Positions 6,451 to 15,669 of a stretch of 64,000 nucleotides of DNA are shown one piece after another. Under the pieces are notes generated by a model. The model ran no database searches. It worked only from the letters and a program-made list of their open reading frames with translations, and was not told the origin of the DNA. A program made the translations under genes and the position numbers. The stretch comes from Pseudomonadota bacterium. GTDB taxonomy: Bacteria > Pseudomonadota > Gammaproteobacteria > Steroidobacterales > Steroidobacteraceae. Every line of letters starts with the position of its first letter. The stretch's first letter is position 1. The stretch covers positions 179,951-243,950 of the forward strand of contig JAKBWB010000003.1 in NCBI GenBank assembly GCA_021843755.1. The letters run 5' to 3'.

Positions 6451-8342
6451 CAGGGCGACAGATCGCGCAGCTTCAGCAGCGGCCCGATGAACTTCTCGTA
6501 GTTCTTCCACCGCCCCACCGAGCTCGTATAGATCTTCTGCCGCACCTGCCAGTGGCTCGCGGTCAGGACCGAGCGCTCTGTCTTGTGGAACTGAAGGACT
6601 ACCGGATCCCATTCCAAGCCGATGAACTCGATGATTCGCCGACTCCAGGTCTCCTGATCGGCCACGAGCTGCGCGTAGGGCACTTCCAGAAAGACGTCCT
6701 GCGGCAACACCGAGCGCCAGTGCGCGACCACGCGATGATGCTCGCGGTAGTAATGCGCGAGATCCGCCAGATCCAGGGTGAAGTTCGCCATCGTGGCGAA
6801 CTGCTGGAAGTAGCACGACAGACAGACATCGAGCGGGTCGCGCCGCAGATACAGGATCCGCGCGTTGGGGAATGCCAGGTGAATGAACCCCAGATGATCC
6901 GTATTGTACGTGGACTTGTCGACCACCCGCTCGGCCACCGCCGGTTGACGCTCGAGGATCTTCAGATACTCCCCGGTCAACCGGCCGAGCAGCGCTGGAT
7001 CCGGCGTCTCGCGCCGCAAGAGGTCGCGATACTTCGCCGCCGCGGCATGCCAATACTCCAATTCCCCCGCCCCCGCGGCGCGCGGATGCGAGGCAATGAT
7101 CTGCTCCACCAGCGAAGTTCCCGAGCGCATCATGCCGACGACGAACACCGGCCGCCGCGAGTCGCTCGCGCCCGCGAGCGGCTGGGCGAGACGCTCGCGC
7201 GGATAGACACGGATCATCTCATCGACAAAGGCCGTGCGCGCCGACTGGTCATAGGGCGTCGCGTGCCGCTTCTGCAACTCGTTGGCGCGCTGGTACGCGG
7301 CAAAGGCCTTGGGAAAGTCCCCGATGTCGTTGAAGTACTTGCCCATGGCGAAGCGCAGCCCCTCCTCCTCCATCGACGGCACACCCGCGGCCAGCAGCCG
7401 CTCCGCGCCCTCGAGCCAGTCGCGATCGGCGCGCGTCATCCGCCGCAGCTCCACCCGCCAGGCCCAGGCTTCCGCGCAGTTGGGATCGGCCTCCAAGGCC
7501 TGAGACAGCAGCCGCTCCGATTCCTCGAACCGACCGTCCATGCTCGCGAGCCAACCGAGGCCGCAGAGCGCCCCCGCATGGCGCGGCTGCAGCCGCAGCG
7601 CCTTCTCGAAACAGTCCTTGGCGTCCTGCGCGCGATCGAGCGCGCTCAGGGTATGCCCGAGGCCAACCAGCGCCTCAACGTTGCGCCGGTCCTGCTTGAT
7701 CGCGCGGCGCAGCGCGGTCTCGGCGGCGTGGAACTCCCCGCGCCAGCGCAGCACCGTGCCCAGATTCAGGTGTGCCTCGGCCATCGCGGGCTGCAACTCG
7801 ATCGCATGCCGGAAGGCCATCTCGGCGGCATGGAAGCGGCCCACCCGGCACAACACATCGCCCAGGATGTTGTTCGCAACCGCATGCTTGGGCTCGATCT
7901 GGAGAATCTCCTCGAGCCGCTCGAGGGCCCCGGCGTAGTCGCGCCGCCCCATCAGCGCCTCGACCTCGCCGAGCAGCGCGGGAATGCGTCTGCGCACACC
8001 GCTGCCTGCGGGAGCCGGCGCGGCGGTGCGGGCACTCGGGGCATCAGGAGCACCTGCGCCCGTGAGCTGCACCAGCAGCAGGTGCGTCATCTCCTCGACC
8101 GTCCCCCGATCCACGCCGCGCTCGAGCAATCGCGACTTGAAGGTCTCCAGCAGTTTGGCCCGCCGGAACAGGTTCAGCTTCAGCGGACGCGCCTCGCGGG
8201 CCGCCCGCTGCAGGAACTTCTGAATGTCCGGCCTGCCGTTCGCGGCGCGCGCACGGTTGCCCGAGGGCGGGGGCGGGAACGCATCGGCGAGCGCAGTGCC
8301 GGCGTCGACCGCCTCGCGTGCATTGAACCAGTCGAGGAACAT
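6450..8342 (-). CDS. TPR-repeat sulfotransferase
   Basis: A 630-residue cytoplasmic-looking protein. Residues 120-290 are tandem tetratricopeptide repeats (ALERLEEILQIEPKHAVANN, AEMAFRHAIELQPAMAEAHL and so on). Residues about 398-630 are a sulfotransferase domain: the 5'-phosphosulfate loop VFVVGMMRSGTS (399-410), the 3'-phosphate motif LYLRRDPLDVCLS (about 505-517), and SVGRWKNY near the end. It should transfer sulfate from PAPS, with the TPR array probably binding a partner or substrate. The acceptor cannot be told. The N-terminal 120 residues are Ala/Pro-rich with no recognised domain. It is followed directly by the exonuclease. Confidence 0.85.
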   Translation of the reverse strand: MFLDWFNAREAVDAGTALADAFPPPPSGNRARAANGRPDIQKFLQRAAREARPLKLNLFRRAKLLETFKSRLLERGVDRGTVEEMTHLLLVQLTGAGAPDAPSARTAAPAPAGSGVRRRIPALLGEVEALMGRRDYAGALERLEEILQIEPKHAVANNILGDVLCRVGRFHAAEMAFRHAIELQPAMAEAHLNLGTVLRWRGEFHAAETALRRAIKQDRRNVEALVGLGHTLSALDRAQDAKDCFEKALRLQPRHAGALCGLGWLASMDGRFEESERLLSQALEADPNCAEAWAWRVELRRMTRADRDWLEGAERLLAAGVPSMEEEGLRFAMGKYFNDIGDFPKAFAAYQRANELQKRHATPYDQSARTAFVDEMIRVYPRERLAQPLAGASDSRRPVFVVGMMRSGTSLVEQIIASHPRAAGAGELEYWHAAAAKYRDLLRRETPDPALLGRLTGEYLKILERQPAVAERVVDKSTYNTDHLGFIHLAFPNARILYLRRDPLDVCLSCYFQQFATMANFTLDLADLAHYYREHHRVVAHWRSVLPQDVFLEVPYAQLVADQETWSRRIIEFIGLEWDPVVLQFHKTERSVLTASHWQVRQKIYTSSVGRWKNYEKFIGPLLKLRDLSP

Positions 8343-8711
8343 AGCCTGGGCACGGTGGATTAAGTCACCTCAACATAGCGGATAATCCCGTCCCCGTCAG
8401 CCCGGGGCTCGAGAACTTGCGAACGACGTCCCAGTCGATCGGACGAGGGCGAACGCGCGCACCGGGTCCACTGAAGCGATCCGGCCGGGGCGCACGGCGC
8501 GGCATCGCCCACCCGGAACGTGTCAGACCGAGGGGTCTAAGCGGAACAGGCTGGCACCGTGACGATGACGGTGACGGTGACAATTTTTGTCGGTTTGGGA
8601 CGTGACCCAGGAACCCGCCGGGTCAGTCGGCCGCGTCTTTAGTCAAATCAACGGGACCCACGGGACAGTGATTCCATGAGGGATCAACGGGTTAGCACGC
8701 CATTCCGTCGT
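8343..8711. other. Non-coding region upstream of the pilin promoter
   Basis: No gene is visible between the divergent sulfotransferase start and the pilin promoter. A run of TGACGG-type repeats (8559-8580) leads into GACAA-TTT-TTGTC (8579-8591), a perfect 5-bp inverted repeat about 130 bp upstream of the sigma-54 promoter. PilR of Pseudomonas recognises TGTC-containing sites upstream of pilA, so this is a candidate enhancer. That role is inference from position and sequence. Confidence 0.4.
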
Positions 8712-8727
8712 TGGCACGGCGCTTGCT
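8712..8727 (+). promoter_or_regulatory. Sigma-54 promoter of the first pilin gene
   Basis: TGGCAC (8712-8717), five bases, then TTGCT (8723-8727): an essentially perfect -24/-12 element (consensus TGGCACG-N4-TTGCW). Transcription would start near 8738, leaving a leader of about 56 nt before the ATG at 8794. RpoN is encoded at 57228-58673 in this window. In Pseudomonas, PilS-PilR activates pilA through RpoN; no pilS or pilR is present here. Confidence 0.9.
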
Positions 8728-8793
8728 CCCTGGAAAGCAGCAGGCGCTCGTTGCGCCTCTCGGCGAAAGCCACATACCTGGAGGAGTTACGAG

Positions 8794-9306
8794 ATGAAAT
8801 CGGTGCAAAAGGGTTTCACCCTGATTGAATTGATGATCGTCATCGCGATCATCGGCATTCTGGCGGCCATCGCCATTCCGGCCTATCAGAACTACGTCAT
8901 CCGCGCGCAGGCGACCGAAGGCTCGTCGATCATCGGCAGCCTCGAGACCGCCTTCGAGGAGTGTTACGCGAACACGGGAAGCGCGTCGAGCTGCGCAACC
9001 AACACGGCTGTCGGGATTCCCAGCTCAAAGAAAATCTCGGGAACCTATGTCGGGACGGCCGCGCTAACGAATCCTGGGCAGATCACAGTCACCTACAATG
9101 CCAACGCCAACGCGAATATCTCAGGCAAGACTGTCATCTGGTCAGCTTACAAGTCGACGGACGGCAATATCACCTGGTTGTGCAACGATGGCACTGCGAC
9201 CGCAAATGCGCTCAAACCCGGCCTGCTGAAGATAGTGAACAACGGCACCGCTGCGGCCTCCGGAACCGTTCCCCTGGGCTCGTACCTGCCCTCCATCTGC
9301 GACTGA
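8794..9306 (+). CDS. pilA: Type IV major pilin
   Basis: A 170-residue type IVa prepilin. The leader MKSVQKG is followed by the cleavage site G|FTLIEL (Phe+1, Glu+5) and the hydrophobic helix [18 protein letters not shown]. The C-terminal D-loop is framed by Cys residues in WLCND and PSICD, and a second pair lies at EECY and SSCA. A GAGGAG site (8781-8786) precedes the ATG. PilD at 13212 should process and methylate it and PilB should drive its assembly. It is followed by a strong terminator, so it is probably the main transcript of its promoter. Confidence 0.96.
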   Translation: MKSVQKGFTLIELMIVIAIIGILAAIAIPAYQNYVIRAQATEGSSIIGSLETAFEECYANTGSASSCATNTAVGIPSSKKISGTYVGTAALTNPGQITVTYNANANANISGKTVIWSAYKSTDGNITWLCNDGTATANALKPGLLKIVNNGTAAASGTVPLGSYLPSICD

Positions 9307-9326
9307 GCGATTGATTCTCGGCCCAC

Positions 9327-9357
9327 GAAGCCCCCGCCCTGCGGGGGCTTCTTTTTT
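9327..9357 (+). terminator. Intrinsic terminator after the first pilin
   Basis: An 11-bp perfect stem, GAAGCCCCCGC / GCGGGGGCTTC with a 3-nt loop (9327-9351), is followed by six T residues (9352-9357). It lies 20 nt after the pilin stop and separates it from the second pilin gene. Confidence 0.93.
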
Positions 9358-9380
9358 GCCCTCCCCCTGTTTCCGCCTGC

Positions 9381-9396
9381 TTGCACGTCAGTCGCT
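9381..9396 (+). promoter_or_regulatory. Degenerate sigma-54-like element before the second pilin
   Basis: TTGCAC (9381-9386), five bases, TCGCT (9392-9396) keeps the exact spacing of the pilA promoter but loses one G of the -24 GG and one base of the -12 box. It may be a weakened duplicate of the sigma-54 promoter. Start would be near 9407, about 95 nt before the ATG at 9502. It could equally be coincidental. Confidence 0.3.
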
Positions 9397-9501
9397 GTTC
9401 TGCGACAGTATGAGTCCACGAGACCTCGCGATTCCAAAAATACCGCGGGGCCGCGATGAATCCTCGCGAAACCCAAGACACCCACGCGTGAGGACAGGGG
9501 A

Positions 9502-10017
9502 ATGGCCCAGCCGCACACTGACCGAGGCTTCACGCTGATCGAGCTGATGATCGTCATTGCGATCATCGGCATCCTCTCGGCCATCGCGATCCCGGAGTAT
9601 GAGGATTACGTGATCCGCTCCGAGGTCGCCGAGGGCATCTCGCTGGCGGGGGGCCTCGAGACCGCGTTCGGCTACGACTATGCCATGACCGGCACGGCGC
9701 CCGGCTCGAATGCCGCCCTCGCCATCACGCAGACGATCTCCGGCACCTACGTGAAGTCCGTCGCGCTGAGCGGCCCGGGCCGGATCACCGTGGTCTTCGG
9801 GGACAATGCCAACTATCACATCGCCAACGGCACCATCGTCTGGACGGCCTACCGCTCCGCCGCGGGCGATATCGCCTGGGTCTGCAACGACGGCACGGCG
9901 ACGAGCCGCACCATCGCCGGTCCGCCCGCGCTGACCCCGATCGGGGATGCCGCCATCAATGGCAGCATCTCGAGCGCCGCCGGCGCGGCCGATGAGCTGC
10001 CGGCCATCTGTCAGTAG
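9502..10017 (+). CDS. Second type IV pilin, paralogue of the first
   Basis: A 171-residue prepilin with leader MAQPHTDRG, cleavage at G|FTLIEL, and the same N-terminal helix. The two pilins share their fold and landmarks ([26 protein letters not shown]), so this is a tandem duplicate, now diverged. Unlike the first copy it has only one Cys pair (WVCND, PAICQ), forming the D-loop. AGGACAGGGGA lies before the ATG. It may be a minor or alternative major pilin. It keeps Glu+5 and so should be assembly-competent. Confidence 0.94.
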   Translation: MAQPHTDRGFTLIELMIVIAIIGILSAIAIPEYEDYVIRSEVAEGISLAGGLETAFGYDYAMTGTAPGSNAALAITQTISGTYVKSVALSGPGRITVVFGDNANYHIANGTIVWTAYRSAAGDIAWVCNDGTATSRTIAGPPALTPIGDAAINGSISSAAGAADELPAICQ

Positions 10018-10190
10018 TTCCCCGTTCCCGTCCGGGACGCCCGCCGCAGCGCGCTCGCCCCTGTTCTGGGAGCCCAGTCACGGCGGCTCACCGGCAGCCG
10101 TGCGAGGATCCGCGTACATTTGACAATTGCCGGCGTCACCGGCTTGGGTACACTTGGGTCTCGCGGATCGGATCGAACACACGTAAGTCC

Positions 10191-11933
10191 ATGAACGACA
10201 ACGTTTCTGCAGCGCTCGGGACGATGCGGACGGGACTCGGGGGGCTTCCCCAGCGTCTGGTTCAGGACGGGGTGGTCGAAGAGGCCGCCATGTTGGAGGC
10301 CCTCAATACCGCCCGGGAGCGCAAGATCGCGCTCGTGACCCAGCTCGTCGAAAGCGGCGCCGCGCAGGCGCGCGACATTGCGGTGGCGGCCTCGAACGAG
10401 TTCGGCGTGCCGCTGCTGGATCTCGACGCCATCACCCTCGACCCCGAGACCATCCGGCTGGTCAGCGACAAGCTGCTGGCCAAGCATCGGGTGCTGCCGC
10501 TGTTCCGCCGGGGCAAGAAGCTGTTCCTCGGCGTGGCCGACCCCACGCATCTGCACGCGATCGACGAGATCAAGTTCCAGACCATCCTCAGCATCGAGGT
10601 GGTCGTCGTCGATGACGACAAGCTGCAGCAGGCCATCGACAAGGCCATCGAGCAGGCCGAGAGCCAGATCACCCAGCTCGGCACCGAGGGCGATGTCGAC
10701 CTGGAAGGGCTCGATGTCGGCGGCGGCGAGGACCAGAACGAAGAGAAGGTCGGACGCGACGACGTCGAAGACGCGCCGATCGTCAGGTTCGTGAACAAAG
10801 TGATGCTGGACGCGATCCGCCGCGGCGCCTCGGACATTCATTTCGAGCCGTACGAGAAGACCTATCGGGTCCGCGTGCGCATGGACGGTGTGCTGAGGGA
10901 GGTGGCCCAACCGCCCGTGCAGCTCGGAATCAAGCTGGCCGCCCGGCTGAAGGTCATGGCGCGCCTCGATATCGCCGAGCGCCGCGTGCCCCAGGACGGG
11001 CGCATCAAGATGCGGCTCTCGAAGACCCGGGCGATCGACTTCCGCGTCAGCACCTGCCCGACGCTGTTCGGCGAGAAGGTCGTGATGCGCATTCTCGATC
11101 CCTCGCAGGCCATGCTCGGGATCGACTCGCTCGGCTACGAGCCGTTCCAGAAGGCCCTTTACGAGGAATACCTCGCCAAGCCCCAGGGCATGATCCTGGT
11201 CACAGGACCGACCGGCAGCGGCAAGACCGTCTCGCTGTATACGGGGCTGAACCTCCTCAACCGCGAGGGCACCAACATCTCCACGGCCGAGGATCCGGCG
11301 GAAATCAACATCCCCGGGATCAATCAGGTCAACATCAACCCCAAGGTCGGACTGACCTTCGCGGCGGCCATGCGCGCCTTCCTCCGGCAGGACCCGGATG
11401 TCATCATGGTCGGGGAGATCCGCGACCTCGAGACCGCGGAAATCGCCATCAAGGCGGCCCAGACCGGCCACCTGGTGCTCTCCACGCTGCACACCAACGA
11501 CGGGCCGCAGACCCTGACGCGCCTGATCGACATGGGGGTCAAACCCTATGCCATCGCGACCTCGGTCAACCTCATCATCGCCCAGCGCCTGGCCCGCAAG
11601 CTCTGCCCGCAGTGCAAGCAGCTGATGGACGTCCCGAAGGAAGCGCTGCTGAAGGAGGGCTTCACCGAGGAGGACGTGCGCGGGGGCTTGAAGATCTTCG
11701 GACCGACCGGCTGCTCGGCCTGCACGGACGGCTACAAGGGGCGCACCGGCGTGTATCAGGTCATGCCCGTCACCAACGCCATTGCCCGCATCATCCTCGG
11801 CGGCGGCAGCGCCGTGGAGATCACCGACCAGGCCGCCCGCGAGGGCATCTGGGACATGCACCGCGCGGGCCTGGAGAAGGTCAAGGCGGGCATCACCAGC
11901 CTCGAGGAAATCAACAGCGTCACCATCGACTGA
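10191..11933 (+). CDS. pilB: Type IV pilus assembly ATPase PilB
   Basis: A 580-residue GspE/PilB ATPase that powers pilus extension. The N-terminal part is a MshEN-like domain (LVQDGVVEEAAMLEAL...FGVPLLDLD); the C-terminal part has Walker A GPTGSGKT (about 338-345), an Asp box (EDPAEINI), Walker B (DPDVIMVGEIRD) and a His box. Four Cys in LCPQC (about 472) and CSAC (about 508) form the zinc site. It is the first gene of pilB-pilC-pilD-coaE. A weak TTGCCG-N16-TACACT promoter may lie at 10127-10154. Confidence 0.97.
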   Translation: MNDNVSAALGTMRTGLGGLPQRLVQDGVVEEAAMLEALNTARERKIALVTQLVESGAAQARDIAVAASNEFGVPLLDLDAITLDPETIRLVSDKLLAKHRVLPLFRRGKKLFLGVADPTHLHAIDEIKFQTILSIEVVVVDDDKLQQAIDKAIEQAESQITQLGTEGDVDLEGLDVGGGEDQNEEKVGRDDVEDAPIVRFVNKVMLDAIRRGASDIHFEPYEKTYRVRVRMDGVLREVAQPPVQLGIKLAARLKVMARLDIAERRVPQDGRIKMRLSKTRAIDFRVSTCPTLFGEKVVMRILDPSQAMLGIDSLGYEPFQKALYEEYLAKPQGMILVTGPTGSGKTVSLYTGLNLLNREGTNISTAEDPAEINIPGINQVNINPKVGLTFAAAMRAFLRQDPDVIMVGEIRDLETAEIAIKAAQTGHLVLSTLHTNDGPQTLTRLIDMGVKPYAIATSVNLIIAQRLARKLCPQCKQLMDVPKEALLKEGFTEEDVRGGLKIFGPTGCSACTDGYKGRTGVYQVMPVTNAIARIILGGGSAVEITDQAAREGIWDMHRAGLEKVKAGITSLEEINSVTID

Positions 11934-11950
11934 CGCAGGACGACACATCC

Positions 11951-13210
11951 ATGGCCCCGGCAGCAACCGCAACCGTCAAGAGCCCCACCCTCAAGAGCGC
12001 CAAGCCCGACGTCCCGTTCCTCTGGGAGGGGCGCGACAAGAGCGGCAAGCGCGTCAAGGGCAACACGATGGCCCCCGACGAGGCGGCCGTGCGCGCCGAG
12101 CTGCGCCGCCAGGGCATCGCGGCATCGCGCGTGCGCCGCAAGCGCGAGAGCTTCACGGGCATGAGGGGCGGCAAGGTCAATGCCGCGGACATCGCCGTCT
12201 TCAGCCGCCAGCTGTCCACCATGCTGGTCGCCGGCATTCCGATGGTGCAGTCCTTCGAGATCGTCGCGAGCGGGGTCGACAAGCCCTCCGTGCGCAACCT
12301 CATTCTGGCGATCAAGGCGGACATCGAGTCGGGCACCTCGCTGCACGAGGCGCTCAGCAAGCATCCGCTCTATTTCGATGATCTGTTCGTCAACCTGGTT
12401 CGCGCCGGCGAGCAGGCGGGCGCGCTCGATACGCTGCTCGACAAGATCGCGACCTACAAGGAGAAGTCCGAGGCGACCAAGAAGAAGGTCAAGAAGGCCC
12501 TGTTCTATCCGGCGGCGGTGCTGAGCGTGGCGGCCATCGTGACCGGGGTGCTGATGATCTTCGTGATCCCGGAGTTCCAGAAGCTGTTCAAGGGCTTCGG
12601 GGCCAACCTGCCGGCATTCACCATGGTCGTCATCAACATCTCCAATGCGGTTCGCCACCAGGGCATCTTCATCGCCATCGGGATCGGCGTGGCGGTCGCG
12701 GTGTTTCTGCACTTCAAGAAGCGCTCGCGCAAGTTGCGCGAGGCCCTGGACCGGCTGTCGCTGAAGATCCCGATCATCGGTCCCATCCTCGAGAAGGCCG
12801 CCATTTCCCGGTTCTCGCGCACGCTCTCGACCATGTTCGCCGCCGGCGTGCCCCTGGTCGAGGCGCTGGAGTCGGTGGCCGGCGCCACCGGCAACATCGT
12901 CTACGAGAACGCCGTGCTGAAAATGCGCGACGAGGTCGCGACCGGACAGCGCCTGCAGCGCGCCATGCAGACGCAGGGCGTCTTTCCCAACATGGTGGTG
13001 CAGATGATCGCCGTCGGCGAGGAGTCCGGCGCGCTCGATTCCATGGCCGGCAAGGTGGCCACGTTCTACGAGGCGGAGGTCGACAATGCCGTGGACTCGA
13101 TGTCCGCCCTGCTCGAGCCGCTGATCATGGTCGTCCTCGGAATCATCGTCGGCAGCCTGGTCGTGGCGATGTACCTGCCGATCTTCCAACTCGGCAACGT
13201 CGTCGGCTGA
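11951..13210 (+). CDS. pilC: Type IV pilus inner-membrane platform protein PilC
   Basis: A 419-residue GspF-family protein with two repeated T2SSF domains (FSRQLSTMLVAGIPMVQSFE and FSRTLSTMFAAGVPLVEALE), membrane helices near 185, 235 and 385, and a C-terminal helix (LIMVVLGIIVGSLVVAMYLP). It couples the PilB motor to pilin assembly in the inner membrane. The ATG at 11951 gives the short soluble start expected (FLWEGRDKSGKRVKG). It lies 17 nt after pilB and 1 nt before the pilD GTG. Confidence 0.96.
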   Translation: MAPAATATVKSPTLKSAKPDVPFLWEGRDKSGKRVKGNTMAPDEAAVRAELRRQGIAASRVRRKRESFTGMRGGKVNAADIAVFSRQLSTMLVAGIPMVQSFEIVASGVDKPSVRNLILAIKADIESGTSLHEALSKHPLYFDDLFVNLVRAGEQAGALDTLLDKIATYKEKSEATKKKVKKALFYPAAVLSVAAIVTGVLMIFVIPEFQKLFKGFGANLPAFTMVVINISNAVRHQGIFIAIGIGVAVAVFLHFKKRSRKLREALDRLSLKIPIIGPILEKAAISRFSRTLSTMFAAGVPLVEALESVAGATGNIVYENAVLKMRDEVATGQRLQRAMQTQGVFPNMVVQMIAVGEESGALDSMAGKVATFYEAEVDNAVDSMSALLEPLIMVVLGIIVGSLVVAMYLPIFQLGNVVG

Positions 13211-13211
13211 C

Positions 13212-14111
13212 GTGTCGCTGGCAGCACTGCTCGCCGCCTCCCCCGCGCTCTTCACCGGCACCTGCCTGGTGCTGGGGCTGGTGGTGGGCAGCTTTCTCAA
13301 CGTGGTGATTCACCGCCTGCCGGTGATGCTCGAGCGGCAGTGGCGGGCCCAGTACGCGGATCTGTACGGGGAGGCGCCGACGCTGCCGGCCGCAGCTCCC
13401 GAGCGCTACAACCTGGTGGTGCCGCGCTCGGCCTGCCCGGCCTGCGGCGCCCTGATCCGCGCCCGGCACAACATTCCGCTGGTGAGCTATCTGTGGCTGC
13501 GGGGCCGGTGCGCCAGCTGCGGGGCCCGCATCAGCCCGCGCTACCCGCTGGTCGAGGCGCTGACCGGCCTGTTGTCCGCCGCCGTGGCCTGGCGATTCGG
13601 CTTCGGCTGGCCGGCGCTCGCCGCGCTGGTGCTCACCTGGTACCTGGTCGCGCTCGCGGGCATCGATCTCGATCACCAGCTCCTGCCCGACAGCCTCACG
13701 CTGCCGCTGATGTGGATCGGCCTGCTGCTGGCGCTGCTCGCGCCCGTTTTGGGCGGCGCCCCGGTGCCGGTCGGCCTGCGCTCCAGCCTGATCGGCGCCG
13801 CGGCGGGTTACTTGAGCCTCTGGAGCGTCTATCATCTGTTCCGTGCGCTTACCCGGAAAGAAGGCATGGGCTATGGGGACTTCAAGCTGCTTGCGGCCCT
13901 CGGGGCCTGGCTCGGCTGGCAGATGCTGCTGCCGACGGTGCTGATCGCGGCCCTGGTCGGGGCGGTCTGCGGGGCGGCGCTGATCGTGGCCCGCCGGCGC
14001 AGCCGCGGGGTGCCGATCGCCTTCGGACCGTTTCTGGCGATGTCCGGATGGCTCATGCTGATGTTCGGCCACCGGCTCGTCGGCCTGTATCTTTCGCTCT
14101 ATCCGCGATGA
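13212..14111 (+). CDS. pilD: Prepilin peptidase / N-methyltransferase PilD
   Basis: A 299-residue polytopic membrane protease that cleaves and N-methylates prepilins. The N-terminal A24 domain has FLNVVIHRLP and the zinc Cys pairs CPAC (75, 78) and CASC (100, 103). The catalytic Asp residues are D152 (GIDLDHQLLPD) and D223 (GYGDFK). The start is a GTG one base after pilC stops. Its stop overlaps the coaE ATG by 4 nt. It would process both pilins in this window. Confidence 0.96.
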   Translation: MSLAALLAASPALFTGTCLVLGLVVGSFLNVVIHRLPVMLERQWRAQYADLYGEAPTLPAAAPERYNLVVPRSACPACGALIRARHNIPLVSYLWLRGRCASCGARISPRYPLVEALTGLLSAAVAWRFGFGWPALAALVLTWYLVALAGIDLDHQLLPDSLTLPLMWIGLLLALLAPVLGGAPVPVGLRSSLIGAAAGYLSLWSVYHLFRALTRKEGMGYGDFKLLAALGAWLGWQMLLPTVLIAALVGAVCGAALIVARRRSRGVPIAFGPFLAMSGWLMLMFGHRLVGLYLSLYPR

Positions 14112-14713
14112 AGATCCTGCGCATCGGCCTGACCGGGGGCATCGCCAGCGGCAAATCCACGGTGGCCGGCCTCTTTGCGGCGCTCGAGGTGCCCGTCATC
14201 GATACGGACCAGATCGCCCGCGAGGTGGTCGAGCCGGGCCAGCCGCCGCTCGAGAAGCTGGTGGAGCGCTTCGGTGCGGGCATTCTCACGCCGGACGGAC
14301 ATCTCGACCGGCCGAAGCTGCGGGAGATCGTCTTCACCGATCCGATGGCCCGGGCGGATCTGGAAGCCCTCACGCACCCGGCCATCGGCAGCGCGGTGCA
14401 GGCCAGGGCCGCGGCGGCCGGCGGGCCCTATCAGATCCTGGTGATTCCCCTGTTGGTGGAAAAAGGATATGCGAAACACCTGGATCGGGTGCTGGTGGTG
14501 GACTGCCCCGAGGCGCTGCAGTTGCAGCGCCTGCAGGCGCGCGACGGCACGAGCCCCGCGCAGGCCCGGGCCATCCTCGAGGCGCAGGCCTCGCGCGCGG
14601 CCCGGCTGAAGGCCGCCGACGACATGATCCGCAACGAATCCGATGTCGCGGCACTGCGCCAGCAGGTCCAGGCGCTGCATCGTCGCTACCTGCAGTTGGC
14701 CCAAAAATCCTGA
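14108..14713 (+). CDS. coaE: Dephospho-CoA kinase
   Basis: A 201-residue P-loop kinase for the last step of coenzyme A synthesis (3'-phosphorylation of dephospho-CoA). Walker A is GGIASGKST (10-18), followed by the family motif VIDTDQIAREVVEPGQP and VVDCPEALQLQRLQARDG in the lid region. The ATG overlaps the pilD stop (ATGA). The pilD-coaE-yacG linkage is common in gammaproteobacteria. Confidence 0.96.
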   Translation: MKILRIGLTGGIASGKSTVAGLFAALEVPVIDTDQIAREVVEPGQPPLEKLVERFGAGILTPDGHLDRPKLREIVFTDPMARADLEALTHPAIGSAVQARAAAAGGPYQILVIPLLVEKGYAKHLDRVLVVDCPEALQLQRLQARDGTSPAQARAILEAQASRAARLKAADDMIRNESDVAALRQQVQALHRRYLQLAQKS

Positions 14714-14778
14714 GCGCCGCGCCCCGTCGCGGCGATCGGACATTTACGTAACATGTGTTCGTCGCGCACAATAGGCGC

Positions 14779-15660
14779 ATGAGCACCGAAATCGCCGCAG
14801 TAGAGGCCGTCGAGAAATCCGCCGCCGTGCCCGTCGTGGCACCCGCGCCCTTGGCCGCCCAGACGCGCGTGCCGCCGACTGTGGATGCCGCCAGTGGCCG
14901 CACGCTGCTGTTCGAGCAGCCGCTGAACGAGCGGATGCGCACGTTTCTGCGCCTGGATTTCCTGTACAACCAGGCGCTTTATCACAACGAGACCGGTAGC
15001 GCCTGGGGGAGCCGGGCGGCCATCGGCAGCCTCATCGACATCCTGGCGGTGGTCTCGCGCAGCGACCTGCGCTCCGACGCGCTGAAGGAAATCGAGCGCC
15101 AGCTGCAGCTGCTCGGGGAGTTTCAAGCCCGTCCCGGCGTCGATGTGCAACGCCTGAAGACCTTCATCGCCAACCTGGTGCAGCTGCGCACCAATCTGAT
15201 GAACGCCGGGGTGGCCTGCCAGCAGCCGCTGCGGGATTCGGAATTCCTGAACGCTGTGAAGCACCGCAGCGCCATCCCGGGCGGCACCTGCGAGTTCGAT
15301 CTGCCCGATTACCTCTACTGGCTCTCCCAGCCCGGCGAGACGCGCAAGCAGACGTTCAATCAATGGCTCGGCCTGCTGCGGCCAGTGTGCGATGCGGTGG
15401 CGGAGCTGCTGTGGCTGACCCGCCAGTTCGGACGCTCGCGCCAGGAATGCGCCCGCGGCGGCACGTTCACCCTCACGTTCGAGCGGGACAATCCGCTGCA
15501 GATGCTGCGCATCGCGCTGCCGGCCTCGAGCGGACTGTACCCGGAGGTCAGCGGCAGTCATCACCGCTGCAACGTGCGCTTTCTGACCTGGAAGGGTCTG
15601 GCGGAACATGCGCAGCAGACCACCGAGGACGTGTCCTTCCTGCTCACGACCTGCACCTGA
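14779..15660 (+). CDS. zapD: Cell division protein ZapD
   Basis: A 293-residue FtsZ-bundling protein, with the core from about residue 38: LLFEQPLNERMRTFLRLDFLY, SIPGGTCEFDLPDYLYWL, LYPEVSGSHHRCNVRFLTW. E. coli ZapD is about 250 residues; the first 37 residues here (Ala/Val/Pro-rich) are extra. The ATG at 14779 is chosen over a GTG at 14755. It crosslinks FtsZ filaments at the septum; the ftsZ gene lies at 24036. It sits between coaE and yacG, the usual position. Confidence 0.93.
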   Translation: MSTEIAAVEAVEKSAAVPVVAPAPLAAQTRVPPTVDAASGRTLLFEQPLNERMRTFLRLDFLYNQALYHNETGSAWGSRAAIGSLIDILAVVSRSDLRSDALKEIERQLQLLGEFQARPGVDVQRLKTFIANLVQLRTNLMNAGVACQQPLRDSEFLNAVKHRSAIPGGTCEFDLPDYLYWLSQPGETRKQTFNQWLGLLRPVCDAVAELLWLTRQFGRSRQECARGGTFTLTFERDNPLQMLRIALPASSGLYPEVSGSHHRCNVRFLTWKGLAEHAQQTTEDVSFLLTTCT

Positions 15661-15669
15661 GCGGCCCCC

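Noticed and set aside
8559..8582. Short GACGGT repeats as a possible CRISPR or tandem-repeat array
   Set aside because: The repeat unit is only 6 bp and occurs about three times, with no spacers. It is kept only as a candidate enhancer.
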